A DNA stretch of 18,754 bases from Chrysochromulina parva (taxonomy: Eukaryota > Haptophyta > Prymnesiales > Chrysochromulinaceae). The stretch's first letter is position 1, and the number at the start of each line of letters is the position of its first letter. The position numbers were made by a program, and so were the translations under genes. Below, in pieces: positions 1 to 8,059 of this stretch. Below the pieces are notes generated by a model, which saw only the letters and a list, made by a program, of their open reading frames with translations, ran no database searches and had not been told where the DNA came from. The DNA lies in NCBI GenBank assembly GCA_002887195.1, contig PJAB01000952.1:1-18754 (forward strand), given 5' to 3'.

Positions 1-644
1 CGAACTCGTGCGCGATATCGAGAGAAAAATGCGCCATTGCGTTCGAAGACGCGAGAAATCCTTTTCAAGCTTTCTATTTCGGTTTTGAGACAATTGCGGA
101 AAAGTTTTGACAGGGGGTTATCCAGAAAGGTGTCATATCGAAAAAGTAGAACCCAAATCGCGGCGCGGCCCTTCGGCTTCGCCCTTGCCTCCACCCATCG
201 GAGATCGGTGGGCCACATTGAGGCCTCGACTGTCGACATGCTCGAACCCCCGCTTAGAAGATAGAACCCCCGCGAACCAAGGGCCGCGAACCCCCGCGGC
301 GCTTGCACTGTGCACAAACCGTCAAACCAATAAATCACGCTGGCCTTTATTTTTTACTGACAATCGGTGTGGCCACATCCGATTGTACGAAAGATCAAAG
401 AACGGTGCACCCCCGCGCCATTCAAGTCGGCGACATGCATGCCAATCGACCTCTAAGCGGCTAAGGTACCCGACCTAAACTTACCTAAGGCCGGGCCGTG
501 TACTCAGCTGTACTTCTCAGATCTCAAGCGCGAGGCGCGCCTGAGACCTCATGCACGCACCCATACCGTACAGTAGCGGCGAGCCGGCGACGGCAGGTTT
601 CCCACAGCGAGGGAGGCAAGAGTGTGACTGCCAACGGCACCGCT
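1..644. other. Non-coding region downstream of the FKBP-TPR gene
   Basis: I see no convincing gene here; the short open frames have no recognisable domains. The stretch holds three copies of GAACCCCCGC (244-253, 264-273, 288-297) and an inverted repeat at 361-385 (CAATCGG ... CCGATTG around TGTGGCCACA) that could fold as a hairpin. On the minus strand an AATAAA lies at 351-346, about 295 bases beyond the stop of the minus-strand gene, and could be a polyadenylation signal, although algal signals often differ. The region is less GC-rich at its left end than the neighbouring gene. Confidence 0.5.
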
Positions 645-2255
645 TCAATCCCGCTTCTCACGCGACTCAACTCGCTGCGAACTCGTGCCGCCGGCGCCCG
701 CGGCGTCCGCACCATCGCCCTCGCCCGCTGGACTTGCCGCCGCGCGCCTCTTCAGCAGCACCTTCCACCCGCCGGCTTGCTGCAAGAAGCATGCAAAGGG
801 CGCTGCGGAGCCCAAGAGGGAAAGGACGGGGGGTGCGCTCAGCGGGAATGGCAGGGGGGCTAGCCGGTACAGCGAGCCGACCGAGCCTGTCGGCGGCCAA
901 CCCAGCATCAACCCCAGCATCTCCATCACGCCCGCGCCGGCGACGTGCAGCGCACTCATGACCGTGAGGGCGAAGGCTAGGGACCATGCCGTGACCGCAG
1001 CGGTGTGACAAGTCTCCGCATCGACCGCCTTCGGTACTGCAACGCTGAGCACGCCCAGCAGCGCGCCGCCCACGATCCACAGCGTGCCCACGGACATCCA
1101 CACCACCGCGAGTGCGGCGCGTTCGTCGACAGCACGCCAGCTGCGCCCCGCTGCCAAAGCGCCCGTACCGAGGACGGACATGACCGCGGGCAGTGGAAGA
1201 CGCGATCCCCACACCAAGGGCTGAAGAGTCACCTCGCCATCAGCCAGGCCATCCTCGGACGCGCTCGCCGCACCCGTCACCTCGCCCTTGTCGCCCACGC
1301 CGCCATCCGAGGCCACAGACGGTGCACTCGTCGTCACGTCACCCTTATCGGGCTTGTCGCCGTAGAGAGGTTTTTGGAACGCACGGCTGTACACCTGCCG
1401 TGCCTCCTGCTGCTCCATCTTGAGCTCCTTGCACACGCGCTGCAGCCCACGCCGCGCATCCGCATTGCCGGGCTCCGCCTGCAGCACCTGCTCAAAGTCT
1501 CGCCTCGCCTCGTCCCACTGGGCGAGTTGCATGCAAGCCGTGCCATGACGGTAGCGTGCCTTGAGGCTCCGAGGGTCGAGCTTGAGCGCCATCTCGGTGT
1601 CCTTGCGTGCCTGCATCCAGTTGGCGAGTTTGAGGGCGCACTGCGCGCGGTTGAGGAAGCAGAGCAGCCCCAGCTGCTTGACGGCTACCTTCTCCTCGGG
1701 CGTGTAGTTGCGGTCGAGCGCCACCGTGTCGATCGCAGTTGAGTATCGCCGGAAGGAGCGCGCAAACGACTGCTCACCGAACCAACGGTTGCCGTCGGCG
1801 CGCATACGCTCGGCGAACTCGATCCGGGCCGCGTTGGCCATCTCCTGCACATTCGTACTCCGTTTCACTTTGACGAGCTCAACCTCGACATCGAAGGCCT
1901 CGTCAGCCTCAGCAGCATTATCATCACCATCGTCGCCGACCGGCGGCACATACTGGCGAATCATGCGGAACGTGCGCCGCTCGTGTTCGCCCATATCCTT
2001 CACCGCCCAATCTATCCCGCCGAGCCGCTCCTCGCTTCCGTCATCCACGACGAACTCGACTTGCTCTCGTCTGCCAATCACAGTAGCGTCCGCCTCACCC
2101 ACTGTCGAGGGGCGGCGAACCCAATAGTTTACGACGACGGTGCTCAAATCCTTGGGTCGCGCCGGGAATTCGGCCGTGGTCTTCTGGAATGTCAGCACGC
2201 CCCCGTCTCCGCTCAAGTCGCGCGGCTCGGTGCCCTCTTTCACGGTCGATCCCAT
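645..2255 (-). CDS. FKBP-like TPR protein with hydrophobic C-terminal membrane region
   Basis: The 536-residue product starts at the first ATG in frame (2255). Residues about 38-130 resemble an FKBP-type peptidyl-prolyl isomerase fold: VVVNYWV matches the family's VTVHYTG strand, and GIDWAVKDMGEHERRTFRM matches the GWDxGVxxMxxGExxxF stretch. Several active-site aromatic and acidic positions look lost, so the domain is probably a degenerate, non-catalytic one. Residues about 140-275 form three TPR repeats (LNRAQCALKL, ALKLDPRSLKARYRHG, EQVLQAEPGNADAR), the arrangement of Hsp90-binding immunophilins such as FKBP8 and plant FKBP42. After an acidic linker, about 345-500 contains several hydrophobic segments rather than the single C-terminal anchor usual for FKBP8/42. 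The likely role is a membrane-bound Hsp90 co-chaperone; this is inferred from architecture. The start codon follows a CTTGA-type repeat tract by six bases. Confidence 0.82.
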   Translation of the reverse strand: MGSTVKEGTEPRDLSGDGGVLTFQKTTAEFPARPKDLSTVVVNYWVRRPSTVGEADATVIGRREQVEFVVDDGSEERLGGIDWAVKDMGEHERRTFRMIRQYVPPVGDDGDDNAAEADEAFDVEVELVKVKRSTNVQEMANAARIEFAERMRADGNRWFGEQSFARSFRRYSTAIDTVALDRNYTPEEKVAVKQLGLLCFLNRAQCALKLANWMQARKDTEMALKLDPRSLKARYRHGTACMQLAQWDEARRDFEQVLQAEPGNADARRGLQRVCKELKMEQQEARQVYSRAFQKPLYGDKPDKGDVTTSAPSVASDGGVGDKGEVTGAASASEDGLADGEVTLQPLVWGSRLPLPAVMSVLGTGALAAGRSWRAVDERAALAVVWMSVGTLWIVGGALLGVLSVAVPKAVDAETCHTAAVTAWSLAFALTVMSALHVAGAGVMEMLGLMLGWPPTGSVGSLYRLAPLPFPLSAPPVLSLLGSAAPFACFLQQAGGWKVLLKRRAAASPAGEGDGADAAGAGGTSSQRVESREKRD

Positions 2256-2679
2256 TGTCCTCAAGACAAGTCAAGCCAAGTCAAGCCAAGTCAAGACAAG
2301 TCAATCCCCGCAGAGGCAAGAGGGGCGAGTGAGGGGTGTGCCACATGTTCTGAGTACCGGTAAAAAGACACACGGTTGTGTCTCTGATGCTGTGATGCAC
2401 AGCGGTCGATCGGCCGCTCTACGGACTACGCAAGACAGCCTCGAGGGGAGCACACCTCGAGCAACCCCTCACCCCCCCACCCCTCACCACCGTGTTATGC
2501 ATTTCAGAGATGGCAGGGTCGTTAATTAATGCAGTCATCGAACGCGCCGAAACTCGTGCTTCGTCGCAAGTCTCTCGAGGGCCTCGAAAGGTCCCAACGC
2601 CCCCTCGTGGTGCTTCGTTCGACGGCTCGACGCGAGAGTCTCGACAGAGGCCTCTCGCGTCCACGCGGGCGCTCGCTCG
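2256..2679. promoter_or_regulatory. Divergent intergenic region between FKBP-TPR and glucosyltransferase genes
   Basis: This 424-base gap separates two genes that point away from each other, so it should hold both promoters. The minus-strand side carries a 10-bp tandem repeat directly before the FKBP-TPR start. The plus-strand side contains a C-rich tract near 2465-2490, TTAATTAATG near 2520 and several TCTCGAG/GCCTCGAAAGG-type short repeats up to 2680. I see no clear TATA box and no gene of its own. Confidence 0.5.
2261..2304 (-). repeat. 10-bp tandem repeat in the leader of the FKBP-TPR gene
   Basis: Four units of TCAAG(A/C)CAAG run along the plus strand and end in a partial unit. Read in the direction of the minus-strand gene this is a CTTG(G/T)CTTGA/TTGACTTG tract that stops six bases before the ATG. 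The same motif, in the same sense orientation, sits just before the POP1 start codon. Confidence 0.85.
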
Positions 2680-4350
2680 ATGCTGCAGCATCTTCCACGC
2701 ATCCGCTACTTGCTGGGCGAAGTCGTGAGCCGCGTGGCTTCCGTCGCGAACAACAAGAATGTAAGCCAGCACCCGCAGCACTGCGTCAATTGCCATGATC
2801 ACACTGATGGGATGGGCTCTCTACCCACAATCCTCTGCGGCGACGTGGTATCAGCACTCATACTCCAGGGCGCGTTGTGGGTGATCACCATTGCTATCAG
2901 CCTGATCGTCATTGCCATCCCACGCAAGAAATTTGCTCAGCAGCTCGAACAGTTGGCGAGCCACAACCCGCTCGCCTTCATTGCGCCCGACCTTGAGAAG
3001 TTCCGGCACTCGTTTCAAGTCAAGCTGCCCAAGTGCGGCGTGGTGATGCCAGTGAAAGGCGTGCACGATCAGTCGTACGCCAACTGGCGAGCTCAGATAA
3101 CGTCCATGTACGGCGGCCCCCTAGAGTTTTTCTTCTGCCTGGAGTCAAGTGATGACCCAGCCTTCCGACATGTCCAGCGGCTGATCGAGGAGAATCCGGA
3201 CGTACAGATTCACCTCCTCGTGGCGGGCGTCTCCTGGCACTGCTCGCAGAAGATCCACAACCAGATGTGCGGCTTCGAGCGCGCCATGCGATCGTGCGAG
3301 TACGTGATTGTCATCGATGATGACATCAAGTTGCATCCGGGCACGATCCGCGCGTGGGTGGAAGAGATGGAGACGGACCCGCAAGTGCTCGCTGCCACTG
3401 GCTACGCCTTTGAGTACGTGGCGCCGGGCGAATGCGGCTGGCCCTCGTTCTTTGCCATGCTCTGGCGTCTCAACGCGTCCACCGGCTTCAACTCGCCAAC
3501 CGACCGGCCGAACAACGCCTGGGGCGGCGCGATGATGTTTCGAGCGAGTGAGCTGCGAGCAAATGTCTACGGACTGCTAGATGCATGGCGCGACGGCGGC
3601 TACTCAGAGGACTTCATCACCCTCTCCGTGGCAAGGCGTCAGGGACGGACGCTCGCCGTGCCCAAGGTGGCCATGTTCCCCAACCAAGTCGGCGCAGTCA
3701 AGTTCGACCGCTTTTGGAACTTTCTGTGTCGGCAGGTGTTCGTGCTCATTCAGACGTATGCCACCGACGCTCAGCGAGCGATCGCCTTTCCGGTTGGCGC
3801 TATGAACGGCGCCTCGCACGCATGCATCGCAATCGGTGGCGCTTGCGCCTCGCTGCTCTCTCTTTACGTGCTGGCTGCCATGACGGCGGGGGCGCTCGCG
3901 GAGTCGTGGCACAGCCGCCAACCAGCATTGCTGGGGGCTCAGGGACAGTGCAACTTCGCCGCTGGTGCGGCATGCGTTTTTTGGGCGGCGCTCCTCTTCT
4001 TTGGGCTATCCGCCGCCTTCACCCTTCGCTCTTTCGCCTCGCTGTGCAATGTGCTCTCGCCTCATGGGTTTGGCGGCACGCCCATCGACGTGAGCCACAT
4101 CGGTCCCCTACGCCTCGGCGTCGCGTACCTGCTCTACGCAGCGCTGATCCCAGCTGCGACGATCGCGACGCTGTGGAACTCTGCGATTGTGTGGTCGGGC
4201 GTACGCTTCCACATAACACGAGGGCGCGTCTCGGCGATGCACCGCAAGGATGCCAAGGGGAATTGGTACACGGTGCCAGCAGCCGAGTCGATAGAGAACT
4301 CCTTGAAAGAGCTCGCACACTTCCAGCAATCTACAGCCTACAAAAGCTAG
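2680..4350 (+). CDS. Plant-type ceramide glucosyltransferase (glucosylceramide synthase, GT21-like)
   Basis: The product (556 residues from this ATG) transfers glucose from UDP-glucose to ceramide at the Golgi/ER membrane, the committed step of glycosphingolipid synthesis. A hydrophobic anchor at about 54-80 precedes a GT2/GT21 catalytic domain: VVMPVKGVHDQSYANWRAQI (121-140), YGGPLEFFFCLES, CSQKIHNQ (188-195), VIVIDDDIKLHPG (D213-215), and DGGYSEDF (305-312, with the third catalytic Asp). FWNFLCRQVFVL (345-356) replaces the animal (Q/R)xxRW motif, as in plant enzymes. Several C-terminal membrane segments follow (about 375-405, 425-450, 475-510). The match to the land-plant form is colinear without gaps that would need an intron. 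The ATG at 2812 (residue 45) would put the anchor right at the N-terminus and may be the true start. Four GTTCG units follow the stop codon immediately. Confidence 0.87.
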   Translation: MLQHLPRIRYLLGEVVSRVASVANNKNVSQHPQHCVNCHDHTDGMGSLPTILCGDVVSALILQGALWVITIAISLIVIAIPRKKFAQQLEQLASHNPLAFIAPDLEKFRHSFQVKLPKCGVVMPVKGVHDQSYANWRAQITSMYGGPLEFFFCLESSDDPAFRHVQRLIEENPDVQIHLLVAGVSWHCSQKIHNQMCGFERAMRSCEYVIVIDDDIKLHPGTIRAWVEEMETDPQVLAATGYAFEYVAPGECGWPSFFAMLWRLNASTGFNSPTDRPNNAWGGAMMFRASELRANVYGLLDAWRDGGYSEDFITLSVARRQGRTLAVPKVAMFPNQVGAVKFDRFWNFLCRQVFVLIQTYATDAQRAIAFPVGAMNGASHACIAIGGACASLLSLYVLAAMTAGALAESWHSRQPALLGAQGQCNFAAGAACVFWAALLFFGLSAAFTLRSFASLCNVLSPHGFGGTPIDVSHIGPLRLGVAYLLYAALIPAATIATLWNSAIVWSGVRFHITRGRVSAMHRKDAKGNWYTVPAAESIENSLKELAHFQQSTAYKS

Positions 4351-5011
4351 GTTCGGTTCGGTTCGGTTCGGCAAAAGGGTTAGGCTTCATGGTTCATTGC
4401 GCTATTCCATGAACATGTGATCCATGTGCTTCTCCCGTTATCGTGAGGTTATGGGTGCGCGTCGTCTGTAAGAGGGTTGGGGCGGCATAGGTTCGCGGCC
4501 CGTCGTCGGTCGGGTTAGGGCGGCTGCCTCCTTGGGTCTACCACTCCTCTTGTGTTGCGGTTTGCGGTGTTGGCGCCGGCTTGCGGTGTTGGCGTGCGGT
4601 GCGTTGCGCGGCTTGCGTGGTGTCGTGCACGTCGGTCACGTCCGAGGTCCCGGGGTGTTCGCGGTTGTGGGTGTCCTGGACCTCCGTACTGTTTAAGCAA
4701 CGCCTGCGTTCGATAAAAAGTCCGTGCCGCGTGCAGCGCGTCCCCGCGGTGGAACTCCATTGTAGAGTCAAGACCACAACTACAGTACTGGATGGGTGGA
4801 TGCGTGGACGCACTGAGCGGTGAGAGGTCCTCACTGATGTACTTGGGTCCCGGTCCATCGGTTCAAAAACACCGTGGGGAGCCGTGACACAACAGGTTTT
4901 CGAACCGGTATACTCATGGTACACAGTCATCTTGGGTAAGGGGCCTTTCACAGCGGACGTTTTCCACGTGGTTGACTTGACTTGACTTGATTTGCCTTCA
5001 GAAAGATAAAG
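4351..5011. other. Intergenic region between glucosyltransferase and POP1 genes
   Basis: No supportable gene is present. The stretch begins with a (GTTCG)4 tandem at 4351-4370 right after the stop codon, continues with G/T-rich sequence rich in GCGGTT/TTGCGG words (about 4490-4660), and ends in a TTGACTTGACTTG tract before POP1. Open frames on the minus strand here show no domain features and overlap the POP1 start, so I treat them as shadows. Confidence 0.5.
4972..4995 (+). repeat. TTGACTTGACTTG tract before POP1 start
   Basis: Tandem TTGAC/CTTGA pentamers end 16 bases before the POP1 ATG at 5012. The motif matches, in sense orientation, the tract before the FKBP-TPR start, and an inverted pair of the same 10-mer occurs at 9171-9229. 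It is probably part of the 5' leader or core promoter; no function is demonstrated. Confidence 0.7.
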
Positions 5012-7378
5012 ATGGCCGACGTCGTTCTGCACAAGCCAGCTCGCTCGCACCACATGCTCAAGCTCGTGCCGCATGCAGCTGACTTTGGCATCTCCCGCCC
5101 CATACGGCATCAGCATCGCCTCAACCGACGGCGCACAGGCAGCAATGTTGTCTGGCGCTGGCACACGCGCTCATCCGTAGCTGCTGACAAGCGGCAGGCG
5201 CTTTTAGGTCAGAGCCGTCGCGATCGCCGCCGTGCGAGCGTTCTGCGCGCACGCGCTGCTAACGGCAGCAGACTGGAGACGGAGGCGTGGCACGCGAAAA
5301 GATTCGCTATGGTGAATATGTTTGGCCTCCGGTTGCCGTGGCGTGCTGCTGGCCGCTCTGAAGGCTCAGCTGTGCGTGTAGCCAACGAGGCATGTGTGCT
5401 GCACGATGCCTCGTACTGGCGCTGCATGCGCGTTGTGGGCAGCCGCTCGGCTGTCTTCACGCTCCTGGAGCAGACGACTGACATCACTGCCGAGCGGCTG
5501 AGCGCGCGGCTCGGACTCGGGCGTGAGGTGCAGTGCAGGCTGTTCGAATCCAACTCCGCAGCGGTTTCAGTGGTTGGGCCTGTACGGTTACTCACCTGCC
5601 ACGACAGCAATCTCAGCGAGGGCGACGCGGCGGTTTGGCTCTTTGTGCACCCGACGGCGCTCCCTCTTGCATCCACAGTGCTCGTTGCGGCGAGCAGTCT
5701 ACTCGGCGGCCGCTCAGTCGCAGTCACGCCCGGCCCGACGCTGCTTCGCTTCCAGCTCCGTGGTCCTACGAGTCACGCAGTGCTGACGCGCGCTCTGGCG
5801 CACGTTGACGACACGCCGCCGCCGCCGCCACCTCCAACAAGCGTAGGCTCTCCATCAGCGGCACCACTGCGACAGCCCGTCAGTGGTCTGCCTGTGTGGC
5901 GAGCACTCTGTGCGCTGTCCTCTCCATCCACGCTACCATCGAGGGTGGTCCTCGCCGTCTGTGTGAGCCATCCGACGCACGTGCGGCCACCTGCTGCAGG
6001 CAGGGCTGCCATCCCTGTTCGCCCATCGCCCCTACTCCAGGAACTCCTCACTGCCTGGCCACCCTCGCTCGCCAACCGCTCAGCACTCTACGCCGCGGCC
6101 ACGGGTGCCGAGGCAACAGGCAGCGGCCGCCACTCCGCTCCGGCCGCTCCGCTCGAGCTTCTTCTGGTGCAAGAGCCAGCTGCCGCCACGGGGTCGCACT
6201 CGTCCGGAGCTGCAGCTGGAGTTCGCGGCGGCTTTGGGAGCGGTTCTCCGCTCGAGCGTTTTTCGTCAGTTTCGTCAGTTTCGTCCGGAGTTCGCGGCGG
6301 CTTTGGGAGCGGTTGGGACATGCTGCTGCCAGCAGGCTCGGGCCGGGCGGTGTGGCATGCGCTCGTGCAAGCCGGCGCGCGTGTGGTCGGCCTCAAGGAG
6401 ATGCATGCTCTCGGGCTGCACGCTGACCAGCCCTTTGTGTCTCACGACACGCCGGACGATCTCAACAGGTTGCAGCGCGAGCTGGCAGAGGCCCAGACCC
6501 AGCATGAAGCTCCTGCAGCACGCCTGACCTCTCGCAAGCCCCGGCCTGCCGCGACGAAACTGACGAAACGCTTTGGGCCAGATTGGACCGTCCGCGCGCC
6601 GTCCCGAGCACCACCTGCCTATTCAGAGGCGCCGTTTCGAGCGCAAGTGCCCACAACGGCGCCGCCAGTTCCCGAGCCGAACGTGAAGGAAGGCGCGGGT
6701 ACCGGTACTACAATGGCGGCCGCCGAGTCGCCGACGGCACAGCCGGTGGCATTGGTGCAAATCGTGCACTTCTGTCGATTGCGCGCTGCCAAAGAGCCGA
6801 CCCTCGCGCTCAACACGGCGCTCACCACGGCGCTCACCACGGCGCTCACCTCTGCAACGGGCGCGAGGCCGTTGGTGCCCGCTGACGAGAATTCCGCTAT
6901 GTCTTGCATGCCTCCCCTGCCGCGCACAATACTGCCTCGCATGCTACTGCGCGTGAGGCTCACGCTCCCGCGGCGCGGGGGGGCACGAGCACCGGCGTTC
7001 ATCTTCGCGGCAGAGCAGCCGGCCATTGATGCTTGGCACACCGACCTCCAGTGGCGAGGCTCGCTGCTCACGTCTGGTCAAGGGCCTGACATCCAGATTC
7101 GTCAGGCGGGCGAGCTGCTTGGACTGGTGACCGATGGCGGTTTCAGCCGGCTGTTCGGCTGTGGTGTCGCCGTCGGCTACTGCGCCGCCGTGCCTTTCCT
7201 GACGCTCTTGCATGGGCCTGCCCATTTGTCTGATGGGCCTGCTAATTTGTCCAATCGCCATGGTGATGGCGAGGTCGGCGGCGGTCCGTTTTCCTTCCGA
7301 GCCGCCATACTCGTCATGGTGCGCAGCGCTCACTCGAGGATGTTGCGGCCCGCCATCGCAGAGGCCATCCTTGATTAG
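5012..7378 (+). CDS. POP1: POP1, protein subunit of RNase P and RNase MRP
   Basis: The 788-residue product matches the largest protein subunit of nuclear RNase P (tRNA 5'-end processing) and RNase MRP (rRNA processing). A basic N-terminus (NRRRTGSNV at 38-46) corresponds to the RRRxxSHN motif of the family. The hallmark LETEAWHAKRFAMVNMFGLR is at 88-107, followed by VANEACVLHDASYWRC, as in the POP1 domain. The POPLD region is visible as GSGWDMLLPAGSGRAVWHAL and ARVVGLKEMHALG (about 432-470). The C-terminal LLGLVTDGGFSRLFGCGVAV (about 700-720) matches the conserved G-F-V-T-x-G-x-F-S-x-x-x-G-x-G end of the family. Long low-complexity Pro/Ala/Ser linkers separate the domains, including a 69-bp tandem duplication just before POPLD and a TALT repeat near 602-613. 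Start chosen because the ATG precedes the conserved basic block. Confidence 0.93.
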   Translation: MADVVLHKPARSHHMLKLVPHAADFGISRPIRHQHRLNRRRTGSNVVWRWHTRSSVAADKRQALLGQSRRDRRRASVLRARAANGSRLETEAWHAKRFAMVNMFGLRLPWRAAGRSEGSAVRVANEACVLHDASYWRCMRVVGSRSAVFTLLEQTTDITAERLSARLGLGREVQCRLFESNSAAVSVVGPVRLLTCHDSNLSEGDAAVWLFVHPTALPLASTVLVAASSLLGGRSVAVTPGPTLLRFQLRGPTSHAVLTRALAHVDDTPPPPPPPTSVGSPSAAPLRQPVSGLPVWRALCALSSPSTLPSRVVLAVCVSHPTHVRPPAAGRAAIPVRPSPLLQELLTAWPPSLANRSALYAAATGAEATGSGRHSAPAAPLELLLVQEPAAATGSHSSGAAAGVRGGFGSGSPLERFSSVSSVSSGVRGGFGSGWDMLLPAGSGRAVWHALVQAGARVVGLKEMHALGLHADQPFVSHDTPDDLNRLQRELAEAQTQHEAPAARLTSRKPRPAATKLTKRFGPDWTVRAPSRAPPAYSEAPFRAQVPTTAPPVPEPNVKEGAGTGTTMAAAESPTAQPVALVQIVHFCRLRAAKEPTLALNTALTTALTTALTSATGARPLVPADENSAMSCMPPLPRTILPRMLLRVRLTLPRRGGARAPAFIFAAEQPAIDAWHTDLQWRGSLLTSGQGPDIQIRQAGELLGLVTDGGFSRLFGCGVAVGYCAAVPFLTLLHGPAHLSDGPANLSNRHGDGEVGGGPFSFRAAILVMVRSAHSRMLRPAIAEAILD
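6218..6314 (+). repeat. 69-bp in-frame duplication inside POP1
   Basis: A 28-bp sequence beginning GGAGTTCGCGGCGG is present at 6218-6245 and again, identically, at 6287-6314, so the period is 69 bp (23 codons). It encodes two copies of GVRGGFGSG, the second leading into the conserved GWDMLLP of the POPLD domain. The spacer encodes a Ser-rich stretch containing tandem TTTCGTCAG units. Confidence 0.9.
6805..6850 (+). repeat. 12-bp tandem repeat (GGCGCTCACCAC) in POP1
   Basis: About three and a half units of GGCGCTCACCAC are read as Thr-Ala-Leu-Thr repeats. Closely related units occur in the WW-domain gene and in the NADAR-FHA-RRM gene. Confidence 0.85.
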
Positions 7379-8059
7379 GAGCATCACGATCAACGTACGC
7401 CGTAAGCATGCTAACGCGTATCGAGGTCTGCACTCTTCTAGAAGAAGTGATTACGTGTACAGTGGTCGTGAAAGGCGATGCATGCGCCCGGTTCTGCGAC
7501 GCGCCGGTGTACCGTACCGTACAGCACTAGACAAATCGAGACAATTGTTACACGGTGTAACGCGGCCCGGCCCTACTGGGTCACGCGCCGCCGCGCCGCG
7601 CGCGGCCCGGGGCGGGCGGGCGGCCACATCTTCTTCCCGTTCGCTTCGCCTCGCGGGGCGGACGCGGGCACGCGCGCGAGTCCCACGCGCCACGGGGACG
7701 ACCTGCACGACCACGTCAATACACGCGGCCACGACGCTCGAGCCTCGGGACACACGTCGTCATCACACTCGACACTGCGCTGACGCTCCCTGCATGTCTT
7801 GCTCACTGAGACGAAATATACACGGGACCCCCGCCGCCCGCGCCGCCGAGTGAGTAACACGCACAATTCACAAGGTAACAACTCACGAGGTCACAACACG
7901 CGAGTCGCGACGGCCATGCGGCGCGTCGGATCGGTCGATCACCGTTGCATCATCGTGCCCTGCGCAACTTCCATGACCGATGCATCATCGTGCCCTGCGC
8001 GACCCCCAGCAACCTCTCTCTGCGGCTCTTCCTGGGCAGTGACTTGGCAATGGCTGGGC
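7379..8059. other. Convergent intergenic region between POP1 and the PAQR-like gene
   Basis: Both flanking genes end here, so the stretch should hold two 3' UTRs. A very GC-rich block lies at about 7560-7630. A 20-bp direct repeat (TGCATCATCGTGCCCTGCGC) occurs at 7946-7965 and 7981-8000. The open frames present are Arg/Ala-rich with no domain features; I see no gene. Confidence 0.5.

Noticed and set aside
107..478. 123-residue open frame in the left non-coding region
   Set aside because: Composition is Arg/Pro-rich with no recognisable domain, and it runs over short GAACCCCCGC repeats; most likely a chance frame.
4538..5164. 208-residue minus-strand open frame before POP1
   Set aside because: No domain or membrane feature, overlaps the conserved POP1 start on the other strand, and GC-rich DNA gives long chance frames.
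6243..6290. A 48-bp intron in POP1 between the direct repeats
   Set aside because: A GT and an AG can be found, but the segment is very short and in frame and there is no AG|GT at both repeat edges, so a coding duplication is the simpler reading.
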